Source of the DNA: Hyphococcus sp.
Lineage (GTDB): Bacteria > Pseudomonadota > Alphaproteobacteria > Caulobacterales > Parvularculaceae
Length of the DNA: 64,000 nt
Direction: 5' to 3'
Assembly (NCBI GenBank): GCA_021776335.1
Contig: JAJFGB010000007.1
Location: 558,001 to 622,000, forward strand
The notes under the pieces are model-generated. The model searched no databases, was not told the DNA's origin, and saw only the letters and a list, made by a program, of their open reading frames with translations. Of this stretch, positions 24,745 to 34,332 are shown piece after piece (positions within the stretch are counted from its first letter, which is position 1; each line of letters starts with the position of its first letter). The translations under genes and the position numbers were made by a program.

Positions 24745-24876
24745 CTTCCCGGTACCGGCTGTGATCGGCCTGGGGGCTTCCAGAATCCCGGCTGTGTGGC
24801 GATCTCCCCCTGCTGCATTGTCGGGCGGGCCGCAACAAGGTGACTTGTTGCGGCCCACCTTTTTGTTTTTATTGAT
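24745..24876 (+). ncRNA. candidate small RNA between tetR-like gene and trmFO
   Basis: About 130 bases lie between the promoter-like boxes at 24712-24739 and a very strong rightward terminator. No protein frame fits. Internal pairing is possible between GGGGG (24772-24776) and CCCCC (24806-24810), and between GACAA (24739-24743) and TTGTC (24818-24822). The terminator points away from tetR and toward the trmFO stop, so neither neighbouring gene explains it. I checked for SRP RNA and the GGAAGGNAGCAG core is absent. Confidence 0.5.
24827..24875 (+). terminator. strong intrinsic terminator, 13-bp stem with GTGA tetraloop
   Basis: GGGCCGCAACAAG (24827-24839), loop GTGA, CTTGTTGCGGCCC (24844-24856), then ACCTTTTTGTTTTTA. 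The stem is perfect and the loop is a GNRA type. On the minus strand there is no T-tract, so it works rightward only. Confidence 0.85.
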
Positions 24877-26292
24877 TTATTCTTGTTCTACTGGGGCGCC
24901 GACAAGCCACGGCGCCAATTCGTCGAGTGCGCGCTTTGTGAGCGCCTGTTTTTTCGCGCGGCCTTTTTCTTTTCCCTTGATGCGGCGGCCATCGGCGTCT
25001 GTGCGCGGGATTGTGATGTCAGGGAACAGACCGAAATTAATGTTCATGGGCTGAAAGGTTTTTTTCGCGCCCGCGCCCTCTGACAGATGGCCGCCTGTAA
25101 TATGACGCAAGAGGGCGCCGAGAGCGGAACTTTCCGGCGGCGCAGGATCTGGCGTGCTGTGAATGTCTGATGCTGCAAAACGGCCAGCAAGAAGACCAAC
25201 CGCTGCGCTTTCGATATAGCCCTCGACGCCGGTGATCTGTCCGGCAAATCTAATAGAGGGTCTCGCGCGCAGGCGCAGTCTTTCATCAAGTAATTTTGGT
25301 GAGTTGATAAAGGTGTTTCGATGAATGCCGCCAAGGCGGGCAAATTCAGCATTCTCAAGACCGGGGATCATGCGCAGAATTTCTGTTTGCGCGCCATATT
25401 TCAACTTCGTCTGAAACCCGACCATATTATAAAGCGTGCCCAGGGCATTGTCCTGGCGCAGTTGAACAACTGCGTGGGGCCGCTCGTCAGAATTTGGATC
25501 GGTCAGGCCCACGGGTTTCATCGGCCCGAAGCGCAAGGTTTCCGGACCGCGCTCGGCCATGACTTCGACGGGAAGGCAGCCCTCGAAATAGGGCGTTGAT
25601 TTTTCCCACTCTTTGAACTCGGTTTTTTCGCCTTCGATCAACGCATCAATGAACGCTTTATATTGGGCTTCGTTCATTGGACAGTTGATGTAATCGGCTC
25701 CGTCGCCGCCGGGCCCCTTTTTGTCGTAGCGCGACTGAAACCACGCCACGTCAAAATTGATGGAGTCTTTGTAAAGGATTGGGGCGATGGCGTCGAAAAA
25801 GGCAAGCGCATCTTCGCCGGTCAAACTGTGAATCGCATGGGCCAGCGGCGCCGCCGTGAGCGGGCCGGTTGCGATAATGGTATTTGACCAATCTTCCGGC
25901 GGCAGTTCTTCGATCACCTCGCGGCGGATTTCGATGTTAGCGTGATCGCTGACCGCGCGTGTGACGCCCTCGGAAAATGCTTCTCTGTCTACCGCTAGCG
26001 CGCCGCCGGCGGGAACCTGATGGCGATCGGCTTCGCGCATAATCAGCGACCCGGCTCTACGCAGTTCTTCGTGTAAAAGCCCGACGGCATTCATTTCTGC
26101 ATCATCGGAGCGAAACGAATTGGAGCAGACCAGTTCCGCAAAGCCTTCCGTTTGGTGGGCTTCTGTTCCGCGCACCGGGCGCATCTCATGAAGGATCACT
26201 TGCGCACCGGTATTGGCGGCCTGCCATGCGGCTTCGGACCCGGCAAGTCCTGCGCCGATGATGTGTAGGGTATTTTTGTTGTTTTTCGTCAT
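24877..26292 (-). CDS. trmFO: methylenetetrahydrofolate-tRNA uracil-54 methyltransferase
   Basis: TrmFO makes 5-methyluridine at position 54 of tRNA using methylenetetrahydrofolate and FADH2. The start at 26292 gives a 471-residue protein beginning just before the FAD-binding motif [14 protein letters not shown]; upstream codons run into the neighbouring gene region and are rejected. Family marks include [15 protein letters not shown] near 35, [12 protein letters not shown] near 55 with the conserved Cys, and [22 protein letters not shown] near 315-336, given here as its core GGIHRNTF. Length is typical. Cytosolic. It is transcribed alone, divergent from the TPR-TonB gene. Confidence 0.96.
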   Translation of the reverse strand: MTKNNKNTLHIIGAGLAGSEAAWQAANTGAQVILHEMRPVRGTEAHQTEGFAELVCSNSFRSDDAEMNAVGLLHEELRRAGSLIMREADRHQVPAGGALAVDREAFSEGVTRAVSDHANIEIRREVIEELPPEDWSNTIIATGPLTAAPLAHAIHSLTGEDALAFFDAIAPILYKDSINFDVAWFQSRYDKKGPGGDGADYINCPMNEAQYKAFIDALIEGEKTEFKEWEKSTPYFEGCLPVEVMAERGPETLRFGPMKPVGLTDPNSDERPHAVVQLRQDNALGTLYNMVGFQTKLKYGAQTEILRMIPGLENAEFARLGGIHRNTFINSPKLLDERLRLRARPSIRFAGQITGVEGYIESAAVGLLAGRFAASDIHSTPDPAPPESSALGALLRHITGGHLSEGAGAKKTFQPMNINFGLFPDITIPRTDADGRRIKGKEKGRAKKQALTKRALDELAPWLVGAPVEQE

Positions 26293-26337
26293 GGCAGTTG
26301 TGTAGTCTAACAATAGGTGGAGAGCGAGGGGCGACAG

Positions 26338-27531
26338 ATGAAATCTGTAGCGGTTTTTTTTGCGTTTGCAGTGGGCTGGTTTTTCATCACATCGGCGCCA
26401 CTTCATGCCCAAACAGACGACGACGTGATGGCCGCCTATAAAGCTTACAATGCCGCCATCGAAGCTGGCGAAGATCAAGCCGCGTTTGAACAAGCAAAGC
26501 GGGCCTATGAACTGGCAGAAGCCGTCTGGGGAGACAGTCGTCAAGAAACCGCTTTGCTTGCGATTAACTACGCGGATCGGCTCTTTGACCGGAAGGAATA
26601 CAAGGATGCCGTCAAGATTTACGCCCGGTGCATCGAGTTGCTTCAGGAGCAGCTAGAAAATTCGCGCTTTAATCTGGGCTATTGCTACTATCAGCAAGGA
26701 ACCGCGTTTCTTGAAGATGGGCGAAAAAACAAGGCGGAAGCAGCCTATTTGTCCACCGTCGAAACACTGAGCCCACTGACGGATTCTGATCTCGATGCGG
26801 CCGCCTATGTCGGGCAGGCCTATCTCGCGTTAGCCGGTTTAAATGCGCCCAAGCGCGTGCGTGCGTCTTCACCTGATGTGGGAGCGAGAAGATTGGCGCA
26901 ACTCTTGGAGCAAAGTCGGGATTACGCCAAAAAAGCGCAACCGCTATTGATACGTGCTTTGGGTGAGGAAGCGTTCTTGGTTGGTTACGCTTATCTTGTG
27001 GAAGCTTATTATTACGAATGGGCGCGCGAGTGGAACACAGCACGTGATCTATACAAGAAGGCGCTGGACATATTTGAAAAACATTTGGGTACAGATCATA
27101 TTGAAACAAGACGTGCGCTTGGCCGGCACTTATACGCTGATGCCCTGGCTCGACGTGAAGATGAAAACCCTGAAGAAGCTGAGGATAAAGCCCTCAAAGA
27201 AAAAAATGAAATGCTCGCTAGCGGTTGCAGCACAGTTGAACGCGATGGTGTAGAAATTGAAATCTGTATCGTCAAACGCCGTGCGCCGATTTTCCCAATG
27301 GACGCCGCTTACAACGGGCAATCGGGGTTTGCGTTTATCGAGTTCGATATTGATGAAACGGGGGCGGTCGTAAATCCGAGAATAATCGAGAGTTGGCCCG
27401 GCGAAGAATTCGATAGAGCAACGCTGAGCGCTATGAAAAGATGGCGATATAAACCGCCTGTTACCGCAGATGGGACAGTGGTTTTTGTCACAGATATTGA
27501 GACATTTGTGAGATTTGACCTGGAATGGTGA
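26338..27531 (+). CDS. exported TPR protein with TonB C-terminal domain
   Basis: The start is ATG 26338 after GAGGGG; an upstream GTG in frame is less likely. The 397-residue protein has a signal peptide (cleavage near LHAQTDDD) and TPR-like helical repeats over about 25-270, with frequent A..Y..A spacing. A C-terminal TonB-like domain occupies about 305-397, with [20 protein letters not shown] near 320 and [14 protein letters not shown] near 365. It lacks the N-terminal anchor of true TonB, so it would be a soluble periplasmic protein. Such TPR-TonB hybrids are seen in alphaproteobacteria but their role is unclear. Cysteines (SGCSTVERD and EICIV) could form a disulfide. Confidence 0.85.
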   Translation: MKSVAVFFAFAVGWFFITSAPLHAQTDDDVMAAYKAYNAAIEAGEDQAAFEQAKRAYELAEAVWGDSRQETALLAINYADRLFDRKEYKDAVKIYARCIELLQEQLENSRFNLGYCYYQQGTAFLEDGRKNKAEAAYLSTVETLSPLTDSDLDAAAYVGQAYLALAGLNAPKRVRASSPDVGARRLAQLLEQSRDYAKKAQPLLIRALGEEAFLVGYAYLVEAYYYEWAREWNTARDLYKKALDIFEKHLGTDHIETRRALGRHLYADALARREDENPEEAEDKALKEKNEMLASGCSTVERDGVEIEICIVKRRAPIFPMDAAYNGQSGFAFIEFDIDETGAVVNPRIIESWPGEEFDRATLSAMKRWRYKPPVTADGTVVFVTDIETFVRFDLEW

Positions 27532-27647
27532 AGTAAAGGGCTTTTTTGGCGAGGGCGCTGGGTTTTGCGCCGACTAAGTTTTGTGCTTTGATGGTGCGCG
27601 GGCGTGTGTTTGATAAGCGTGTGTTGGGGATAAGAGGGGCTGGGTGC

Positions 27648-29012
27648 ATGGGGTTGCGTATTTTCTCGGTGACCGGTGCGGCGCTCAATTTTGGCGGCCG
27701 CCGGATGGAAACGATCATGCGGGTCGCCTGGCTCCCGGTCGTGCTATTGCTCATCGTTAACATGGCGACGGTTTTTGCCTATTTGTCGGTGATCGCCGGC
27801 CAGGTGATTACTTTTGCAGATATTTCGACATTTACCCGCGCGCAGCAACTGGTTGGCCAATATGCTGCGCAGGGGTTTGAAAAAAATCCGACTGCTATGT
27901 GGTCGATCACTGGCGGTAATCTCGCGCTTCAGACGTTGCTCATCGCGTCATTCATGGCGCCGCTGATCCGCTATGCGGGGCTCGGAGAAAAACCATCGCC
28001 AGGCGTGGTGCGGCTTGCTTTTGGTCCGGATCAATTGCGGTTTATCATCTCGGGCATTTTCAGTTTCCTGATTGTTGCCGTGCTGGTTTTGGCCCCGGCC
28101 ATTGCGGCAACATTTTATGTCGCAAAGTATATTATAGCTGCAATGGCGCAGACCATAGCGTCGTTTCCTGACCCCAACAGCTTACACACAATTGAACTGA
28201 CGACGGTTGGTGAAGGATTGGCGGCGCGCGGCGCATCCTGGATTTATGACTTGGCGGCGCCCACCGCTGCTGTGGCGCCGTTCGCATTGTTGTTGTGGCT
28301 GGTGGTTTTCTTTCACTTTCACCCTCGAAACCGCCCAGCGGTAACACGGCGAAATCCGGTCTTGCGCGGTATTGTCACTTTGGTTGTAACGCTGAGTTTC
28401 CTGGTTGGCGGATATTGGCTGTTGCGCGAGCAGGTGTTGGCGCTGTTTCAGCCGGTGGAGGCGCTTGGCGGAGAGGCGGGTAAGGTTTTCGAAAATACGC
28501 CGCTCAATACAAAGTTGTTTTTCGGCGTCGTCATTTATTTCTTTGCCAGTTATCTTAATTTGCGGCTTCATCCATATCCCGGTGTTGCTGTGTGCCGAAA
28601 ATCTTTGTTGCTCGGCAAAACACTGAAGGTCTCGCGCGGCTGGGATATTATCCGCTTGCAAATTATATTGATGCTTATCGGTGCGATAATGTTTGCGGTG
28701 TTGCTGGCGCTCAATATCTTCGTCGTACCATGGGTTTTTTCGGCAATAAATTTGTTGTCGCAAGCCGTGGCGACGTCGACGCGACTGGTCGATAGCGGCG
28801 TCACGGCCGATTGGGTCGCGCCATTATTCGTCTGGATTGCGAATGGCGTGAAAATCCTGATCAATATTTTCTGGACGTTCTTTTCCTACGGCGTTGTAGC
28901 GGGGCTCTATGGCCGCCTTTATCGCGATAGTGAGCGGGAAGATGTTGTTCACCCCAGATCGTCCAGTCCGGAAGTCTGGCGGCGCAATCATCCCGAGCCA
29001 ATGGAGGCTTAG
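27648..29012 (+). CDS. multipass membrane protein, paralogue of next gene
   Basis: The ATG at 27648 follows AAGAGGGG (27632 region) and is preferred over an earlier start that would add 34 poorly conserved residues. The 454-residue protein has about six to eight membrane segments (including WLPVVLLLIVNMATVFAYL, FAFSFLIVAVLVL-type and LQIILMLIGAIMFAVLLAL). I do not recognise a named family. The opening, an amphipathic helix ending in R.AWLPVVLLL, is shared with the following protein, so the two are diverged duplicates. They are three bases apart and probably form one membrane complex or act on related substrates. Confidence 0.75.
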   Translation: MGLRIFSVTGAALNFGGRRMETIMRVAWLPVVLLLIVNMATVFAYLSVIAGQVITFADISTFTRAQQLVGQYAAQGFEKNPTAMWSITGGNLALQTLLIASFMAPLIRYAGLGEKPSPGVVRLAFGPDQLRFIISGIFSFLIVAVLVLAPAIAATFYVAKYIIAAMAQTIASFPDPNSLHTIELTTVGEGLAARGASWIYDLAAPTAAVAPFALLLWLVVFFHFHPRNRPAVTRRNPVLRGIVTLVVTLSFLVGGYWLLREQVLALFQPVEALGGEAGKVFENTPLNTKLFFGVVIYFFASYLNLRLHPYPGVAVCRKSLLLGKTLKVSRGWDIIRLQIILMLIGAIMFAVLLALNIFVVPWVFSAINLLSQAVATSTRLVDSGVTADWVAPLFVWIANGVKILINIFWTFFSYGVVAGLYGRLYRDSEREDVVHPRSSSPEVWRRNHPEPMEA

Positions 29013-29015
29013 AAA

Positions 29016-29975
29016 ATGTCAGCAAAATTACCGGTCGGTGAGACGCTCACTGAAGTCTTTCAATTTGCACTTCATCGCTGGTCAGCTGTTTTGCGGTTTG
29101 GCTGGTTGCCGGTACTGCTGTCTCTGGTCGTCATGCTCGGTTTTGCAATTGCTGTATTTGATTTTTCTGCATTTCCTCAGACCGATGAGCAATATGAATC
29201 ATTTGAGGAATTGCCAAATGTCCTGCGGTTTTCGTTGCCTGTTGTTATCGGGTCGGGCGCCATTGTATTTTTATTGCTAGGGTTTTTGTATTCAGGCGTT
29301 CTGGCGTCAATCTATCGTTTGGCTGCGCTCGGCGAGGACAGGCCCGGGTTGGCTCAGCTGCGTATGGATGGCCCCGCGATTAGGGTCTTTGCTTCTTTTT
29401 ATATTAAGGGGTTTGTCACTTCGATCATTATGTGGCTCGCAGTGACCATCAGCCTGTCACTAACCGGAAGTTCATGGGGTGAAGCTGTATCAAGCGTCCA
29501 GCGCTTGTTCGAATTGATGGCCTCGACTGAATCCAGCGAGAGTATGTCGCCTGGCGAACAGGAAGTTTTCATTATCACATTCAAAGCTTACATGTATGGG
29601 TGGCTAATCGCAGCCATTCCCTTGCTCTATGTCAATGTAAAGCTCATTCCATTTGCAGCCGGTTCTGCGGCGGAAAACCGGGTCTGGTTAATCGGATCTT
29701 TCGTTAAGACCACAGGTCATTTCTGGTCGATTATCGGCATTTCGATTTTGATGGTGTTGATGATCATGGCGATCGGTATCGGTTTTCAACTTGTGATGAT
29801 GATTTTCCAATTGCTCTTTGTGGCTTTGCTTGCCCAAGATTCAGGGTTTGCGATTCTCGGAGGTATTCTCGCTTTGGCGTTTATACCGGCAACCATCGTG
29901 TATAGCGCTTTTGTTTACGCGCTTCAGTTTGGCGCACAGGGCATTATTTATCGCCGACTTAATACCGACACGTGA
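29016..29975 (+). CDS. multipass membrane protein, paralogue of previous gene
   Basis: A 319-residue protein with about six membrane segments. The start LPVGETLTEVFQFALHRW followed by VLRFGWLPVLLSLVV mirrors the previous protein. Other segments include VVIGSGAIVFLLLGFLYSG and MVLMIMAIGIGF. No enzymatic motif is seen. Immediate adjacency and shared N-terminal pattern indicate duplication and a joint function, which remains unknown. Confidence 0.75.
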   Translation: MSAKLPVGETLTEVFQFALHRWSAVLRFGWLPVLLSLVVMLGFAIAVFDFSAFPQTDEQYESFEELPNVLRFSLPVVIGSGAIVFLLLGFLYSGVLASIYRLAALGEDRPGLAQLRMDGPAIRVFASFYIKGFVTSIIMWLAVTISLSLTGSSWGEAVSSVQRLFELMASTESSESMSPGEQEVFIITFKAYMYGWLIAAIPLLYVNVKLIPFAAGSAAENRVWLIGSFVKTTGHFWSIIGISILMVLMIMAIGIGFQLVMMIFQLLFVALLAQDSGFAILGGILALAFIPATIVYSAFVYALQFGAQGIIYRRLNTDT

Positions 29976-29981
29976 TCGCGC

Positions 29982-30728
29982 TCAGCCCCAGATTTCCATT
30001 GTCAGACCGCGCGCATCTCTCGCCCCATCTGTGAGGTGAATGGCGTTGCCTTCGAGGCGTGCCCTAGCCGTCAGCGCCAGGGCGCAGGCGTCATAGACAT
30101 CGTCCAGAGCGACTTTTGCGCCGACCTTTGTGCGTAATGCTTCATAATGAATGTCGGGTTCCGAAATGCCATTCTGCGCCAGAAGCGCCTTTCGTTCCGC
30201 CTGACCTTCCTTTTTGCGCTTTGGGTGAATGCATGGCGCGCCGCCATTAAGACGCCAAAACGCAATTTCGGGATGGCCCTCACCAATATAACATTGGTGG
30301 GCCGGCGTGATTATCTGATCAATTTCACGAATTTTCGGTGTGATCATCCATGCCTGTTTCGACAAACCGCCGCCGCCGGTGTCGCCTTGCGCTTTGCCCC
30401 ACGCATTCGCTTCTTCGTAGGTTTCAAAATCGAGCATTGGCCTTCTCGGGGAAGAAAAGACGCTGGCATGGCGCAGTGGTTTTAGCAGTTTGCGCGCTTT
30501 TCCCTCACAAAAGCGGCGCCCCCGGTCCACGAGGCCTATAGGCATGTCGACCATGGTCATCTGCGCCTGTGCTCCTGCGCCTTCAAGAATTGCCCTGAAT
30601 TCAGACTCAATTCCGGCAACGACCGAACCATCGTTAAGATTTAGCCTAATAAAGACCCAGCCGCCGCGGCAGCCATCGACACCAATAACGATTTTGTGCT
30701 GTCGAACTCTCCTTATGGTTGTTGGCAT
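29982..30728 (-). CDS. DUF429 family protein (RNase H-like fold)
   Basis: The 248-residue protein matches DUF429: IGVDGCRGGWV near residue 14, TMVDMPIGL near 60, HASVFSSPRR near 88, and ALDDVYDACALALTA near 215. The acidic residues in these motifs suggest an RNase H-like nuclease fold, though activity is not established for the family. Cytosolic. The gene is convergent with the membrane-protein pair and divergent from rcdA. Confidence 0.88.
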   Translation of the reverse strand: MPTTIRRVRQHKIVIGVDGCRGGWVFIRLNLNDGSVVAGIESEFRAILEGAGAQAQMTMVDMPIGLVDRGRRFCEGKARKLLKPLRHASVFSSPRRPMLDFETYEEANAWGKAQGDTGGGGLSKQAWMITPKIREIDQIITPAHQCYIGEGHPEIAFWRLNGGAPCIHPKRKKEGQAERKALLAQNGISEPDIHYEALRTKVGAKVALDDVYDACALALTARARLEGNAIHLTDGARDARGLTMEIWG

Positions 30729-30835
30729 GGGCGTTGCTCATATCGGGGCTGAAGGGGCGCGATGAAGCGACCTTGGGATTATTATAGCATTTGTCCGCTT
30801 GTCAGCTCGGTTACAGGGCTGCATGTTGAGACGGG

Positions 30836-31363
30836 ATGGAAATAGTTAAGCCTATGACATTGATTGAAGCGGACAAGACCGAAACAACAGGCGCTGCAGC
30901 CTTTGTTCAGTCTGAGCTATTTGCGCGCACTTTTCGTGAGGGCATGGCGCTGGTTGAAGAAACCGCAAATTATCTCGATGGCGACGGCCGTGAAGCGTCG
31001 AAAGGACTAGGCCGTGATGCGGCTTTATCCTATGCGAGCGCGTCCATGCGGCTGACCACACAATTGATGCAGATTGCATCATGGTTGCTGGTGTTGCGCG
31101 CCGTGCGGGAAGGGGAAATGGCGCTGTCGGAAGCCGGCGATGCGAAATACCGGGTTGAGCACAAAGATGAAACCGGCGCTTCCTTGCAGGCCGAGGGAAT
31201 GCCCGACCGCCTTATTGGGCTGGTTGAGGAAGCGCACCAGTTGTTTAGCCGAATCAGCCGGCTTGACGCGGATTTGTTTTCTACGAATGCGGCGACGTCC
31301 AATGCGTCTGATGCCGCTGGTCAGCAACGAGCGTTGCACCAAGCGTTTGGCAATCGCTCCTAA
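30836..31363 (+). CDS. rcdA: RcdA/DUF1465 family protein, regulator of CtrA degradation
   Basis: The 175-residue helical protein fits DUF1465: FARTFREGMALVEETANYL near 28-46, YASASMRLTTQLMQIASWLL near 70-89, and a conserved LVEEAHQLFSRISRLD near 130. In Caulobacter RcdA works with CpdR and PopA to deliver CtrA to ClpXP at the G1-S transition. The C-terminal tail is disordered as in the Caulobacter protein. ATG codons at 30836 and 30854 are both possible starts. Presence of this gene and trcR indicates a CtrA-type cell cycle. Confidence 0.88.
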   Translation: MEIVKPMTLIEADKTETTGAAAFVQSELFARTFREGMALVEETANYLDGDGREASKGLGRDAALSYASASMRLTTQLMQIASWLLVLRAVREGEMALSEAGDAKYRVEHKDETGASLQAEGMPDRLIGLVEEAHQLFSRISRLDADLFSTNAATSNASDAAGQQRALHQAFGNRS

Positions 31364-31446
31364 AGCGCCTTCCACACAATAACTGGTGGCGTGTTCTATT
31401 GAGCCATTGGAAACAGAAACGCGATGCGGTTATCCGCAGCGGGCGC

Positions 31447-31671
31447 CTATTTCTTTAGGCCAAAACTTCCGAATTTCTGATTGAATTTCGAGACCCGGCC
31501 ACGCTCGCCGAGCTTTTGAGGGCCGCCGGTCCAGGCCGGGTGGCTCAATGGGTCGATATCAAGATTAAGCGTCGCGCCCGGCTCACCATAGGTCGAGCGG
31601 GTTTCAAAACTGCTGCCATCGGTCATCACAACCTTAATCGTGTGATATTCCGGGTGAGTGTCCTTTTTCAT
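31447..31671 (-). CDS. rpmE: 50S ribosomal protein L31
   Basis: The start at 31671 gives 74 residues beginning [14 protein letters not shown]; an earlier in-frame start would add 27 unrelated residues. Conserved L31 elements follow: [19 protein letters not shown], and [10 protein letters not shown]. The zinc-binding cysteines of the C+ form are absent, which is normal for alphaproteobacterial L31. A small TGCGG/CCGCA hairpin lies downstream but lacks a proper T-tract. Confidence 0.96.
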   Translation of the reverse strand: MKKDTHPEYHTIKVVMTDGSSFETRSTYGEPGATLNLDIDPLSHPAWTGGPQKLGERGRVSKFNQKFGSFGLKK

Positions 31672-31870
31672 GGCAGCGGCCCTTTTGTGCGGCAAATCGT
31701 GAATATGGTTCGTAAGAGCGGGGCATATACGCAAGGCGTTGGCGATGCGCAACCCCGAAAGCGCTTCGGTCAGCGCCTAGCAGCCCTCTTGCCTTGGTGA
31801 TATAGACACAGGCTTCCCGGCCCAACGGCCGTGATCCCACGCCGTTTCATTCCGTTGTACGTCCTCGCTC

Positions 31871-32926
31871 ATGCGTTTTTCCGTAATTCTGGTTGTTGTT
31901 TTGGGCCTTGCTGGCGCCTGTATCACCGCGGGCCTCAATTCCTTTAACCATTTCAATAAAGTCGAGCACGCCTTTGCCGGTCGTTGTGAGCCCGTCACCG
32001 GGATCCCGGGATCCGGGGACATCCAGATCGACATCGCGCGCAAGCGCGCTTTCATTTCGTCCCTCGACCGGCGCGCTGGCGCGGCGCGTGGCGCCATCCA
32101 CATTTTTGACCTCAATGACCCGCTGGCGGCAGAAGGCTGGCGCGATCGAACCAATGGCAGTCCCGAAGCGTTCAGGCCGCTTGGTTTTGATTTTTTTGAG
32201 GAGGGGCAAGTCCGTCGCCTTTTCGTGGTGAATGAAGCAAACGCTGCCGTCGAGATGTTTGATGTCGAAGATAATGGAGATCTTGTTCATCTGGAGACCT
32301 TTGCCGAGCGCCGTCTCAACAGCCCCAACAATGTCGTCGCCGTCGGCCCGCGCAGCTTTTACGTCACCAATGACGCCAAACCTGGTCGCAACACGCCGCT
32401 TGCGAATGTGCACTTTTTTCTGCGCGCCGGTTCTGGGCAGGTGTTGTTTACCAACGGCACGGTCTGGCGCGTTGTGGCGGATGGCCTCCGATTTGCCAAT
32501 GGCGTCGATATCAGCGCCGACCACAAGCGCCTTTATGTAGCGGAAACAGCCGGCGGTGCGGTGCGAATATTTGACACCGATGCTGAAACCGGTTCGCTGA
32601 CGCTGGTACAAGTGATCAAGCTTGATGCGTCGCCGGATAATATCAGCATCGATAATGAGGGTGATTTGTGGGTTGCGGCCTTGCCGAAGCCGCTTTCGGC
32701 GTTTCGTCTTACATCGGATCCTGACGCGCGGGCGCCGTCGGAAATCTGGCGCATTCGCGATGGGCAGGCGCCCGAAGCCGTCTATCGCGATGATGGCGAT
32801 GAACTGTCAGCCTCTACAGCCGCCGCCTATACCGACGAGATACTGTTGATCGGGTCGCACTATGAAAATAAATTTCTCTTTTGCGAATTGACTGGGCGCG
32901 CCGTTCAGGCACAGACAACGCCATGA
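31871..32926 (+). CDS. paraoxonase/arylesterase-like beta-propeller
   Basis: The 351-residue protein begins with a membrane anchor or signal segment (FSVILVVVLGLAGACITAG), as in paraoxonases. The propeller marks are clear: SPNNVVAVGPRSFYVTND near 155-172 is the calcium-site region of PON enzymes, FANGVDISADHKRLYVAET near 210-228 and SPDNISIDNEGDLWVA near 255-270 follow. The family hydrolyses lactones and aryl esters using calcium; quorum-signal lactones are possible but unproven. The stop overlaps the thrC start by ATGA. Confidence 0.85.
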   Translation: MRFSVILVVVLGLAGACITAGLNSFNHFNKVEHAFAGRCEPVTGIPGSGDIQIDIARKRAFISSLDRRAGAARGAIHIFDLNDPLAAEGWRDRTNGSPEAFRPLGFDFFEEGQVRRLFVVNEANAAVEMFDVEDNGDLVHLETFAERRLNSPNNVVAVGPRSFYVTNDAKPGRNTPLANVHFFLRAGSGQVLFTNGTVWRVVADGLRFANGVDISADHKRLYVAETAGGAVRIFDTDAETGSLTLVQVIKLDASPDNISIDNEGDLWVAALPKPLSAFRLTSDPDARAPSEIWRIRDGQAPEAVYRDDGDELSASTAAAYTDEILLIGSHYENKFLFCELTGRAVQAQTTP

Positions 32927-34332
32927 ACTACGTGTCCACGCGCGGCTTGGTCGCATCGGCAAATTTTGAACAAGTGCTGCTGACCGGTCTGGCGCCGGAC
33001 GGCGGCCTTTATATGCCGCGGCGCTGGCCGACGGTGACAAAAGATCAGATGGCGTCATTTGCTGGCGCGCCCTATGCCGAGGTCGCGGCAACAATCATCG
33101 GGCTTTTTACTGGTGAAACATTTGCCGACGCACATCTCAAAGAGATGGCGCAAAGTGTTTATGGCGGGTTTTCCAACGCTTCCGTGGCGCCGCTGACGCC
33201 AGTCGGCGACAAAGATTACATTCTCGAGCTTTATCACGGCCCAACGCTCGCCTTTAAGGATTTTGCCATGCAAATCCTGGGGCGCATGTTTGACGACGTG
33301 CTGCAGCGCCATGGTAAGCGCCTTACAATCATCGCCGCGACGTCAGGTGACACCGGCGCTGCCGCTATCGAGGCGTTAAAGAGCTGCAAATATGTTGATG
33401 TTGTTGTTCTGCACCCCGAAGGTCGCGTGACCGACGTACAGCGCCGTATGATGACGACTGTCGATGCACCAAACGTTCTTAATATTGCCGTGAGCGGCGC
33501 CTTTGATGACTGCCAGGCGATCGTCAAACAACTGTTTGCTGATCACGAATTTGCTGAGCGCACATCCCTGGGCGGTGTTAACTCCATCAACTGGGCGCGG
33601 CTGGCGGCGCAAACGGCATATTATTTCACCGCGTGCGCTGCGTTGGGTGCGCGTGACGAAACTGTGAATTTCGTTGTACCCACAGGTAACTTTGGTGATG
33701 TTTTTGCCGGCTTTGCCGCAAAAAAAATGGGTCTTGGCATCGGTCAGCTCGTGGTCGCCACCAATGCAAATGACATTCTACACCGCGCCCTGACGTCGGG
33801 CGATTACACACCGGCAAATGTCACACCGACGACTTCGCCATCCATGGATATCCAGGTCGCGAGCAATTTTGAGCGTCTCCTGTTCGAAGTGATGGGCCGA
33901 GACAGCAGCGGGCTGCGCGAAAAGATGGCGAACTTCGCGGCCGATAAAACGATGGCCCTGACAACGCAGGAGCGACAGGCGATCGCGGAGCATTTCATAT
34001 CTTATGCAGCGTCAGAAGAAGAAACTCTGGCTGAGATTAGGCGCCACTATGAAAAGACCGGCGCCTTGATTGATCCACACACAGCCGTTGCTCGTTGCGC
34101 TGCCGTTAGGTTGCGCGCTCAAGGCGCGCTCGAAGGAAAGACCGTCACCTTGTCGACTGCTCATCCGGCCAAATTTCCGCAGGCTGTCGAGCGGGCAACA
34201 GGCGTAACCCCGTCACTGCCGAAGGAATATTCTACGCTGTTTGAACTGGATGAGCATATGGTGACAGCGGAAAACGATGTGAGCGCTGTGAAGTCGATAA
34301 TCCTTGATCGAGTAGGGGCGGTGCGCGGATGA
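32923..34332 (+). CDS. thrC: threonine synthase
   Basis: ThrC converts O-phosphohomoserine to threonine with pyridoxal phosphate. Starting at ATG 32923 (overlapping the previous stop) gives 469 residues; earlier codons lie inside the propeller gene. Marks include NYVSTRGLV at the start, LYHGPTLAFKDFAMQ near 105-119 with the PLP lysine, ATSGDTGAAAIEAL near 143, and VPTGNFGDVFAGF near 250. This is the longer proteobacterial/fungal type. It is co-translated with the downstream peptidase. thrB is about 8 kb away on the other strand. Confidence 0.96.
   Translation: MNYVSTRGLVASANFEQVLLTGLAPDGGLYMPRRWPTVTKDQMASFAGAPYAEVAATIIGLFTGETFADAHLKEMAQSVYGGFSNASVAPLTPVGDKDYILELYHGPTLAFKDFAMQILGRMFDDVLQRHGKRLTIIAATSGDTGAAAIEALKSCKYVDVVVLHPEGRVTDVQRRMMTTVDAPNVLNIAVSGAFDDCQAIVKQLFADHEFAERTSLGGVNSINWARLAAQTAYYFTACAALGARDETVNFVVPTGNFGDVFAGFAAKKMGLGIGQLVVATNANDILHRALTSGDYTPANVTPTTSPSMDIQVASNFERLLFEVMGRDSSGLREKMANFAADKTMALTTQERQAIAEHFISYAASEEETLAEIRRHYEKTGALIDPHTAVARCAAVRLRAQGALEGKTVTLSTAHPAKFPQAVERATGVTPSLPKEYSTLFELDEHMVTAENDVSAVKSIILDRVGAVRG

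Noticed and set aside
24745-24876. SRP (4.5S) RNA
   Set aside because: Size and isolation fit, but the conserved GGAAGGNAGCAG core is absent on both strands.
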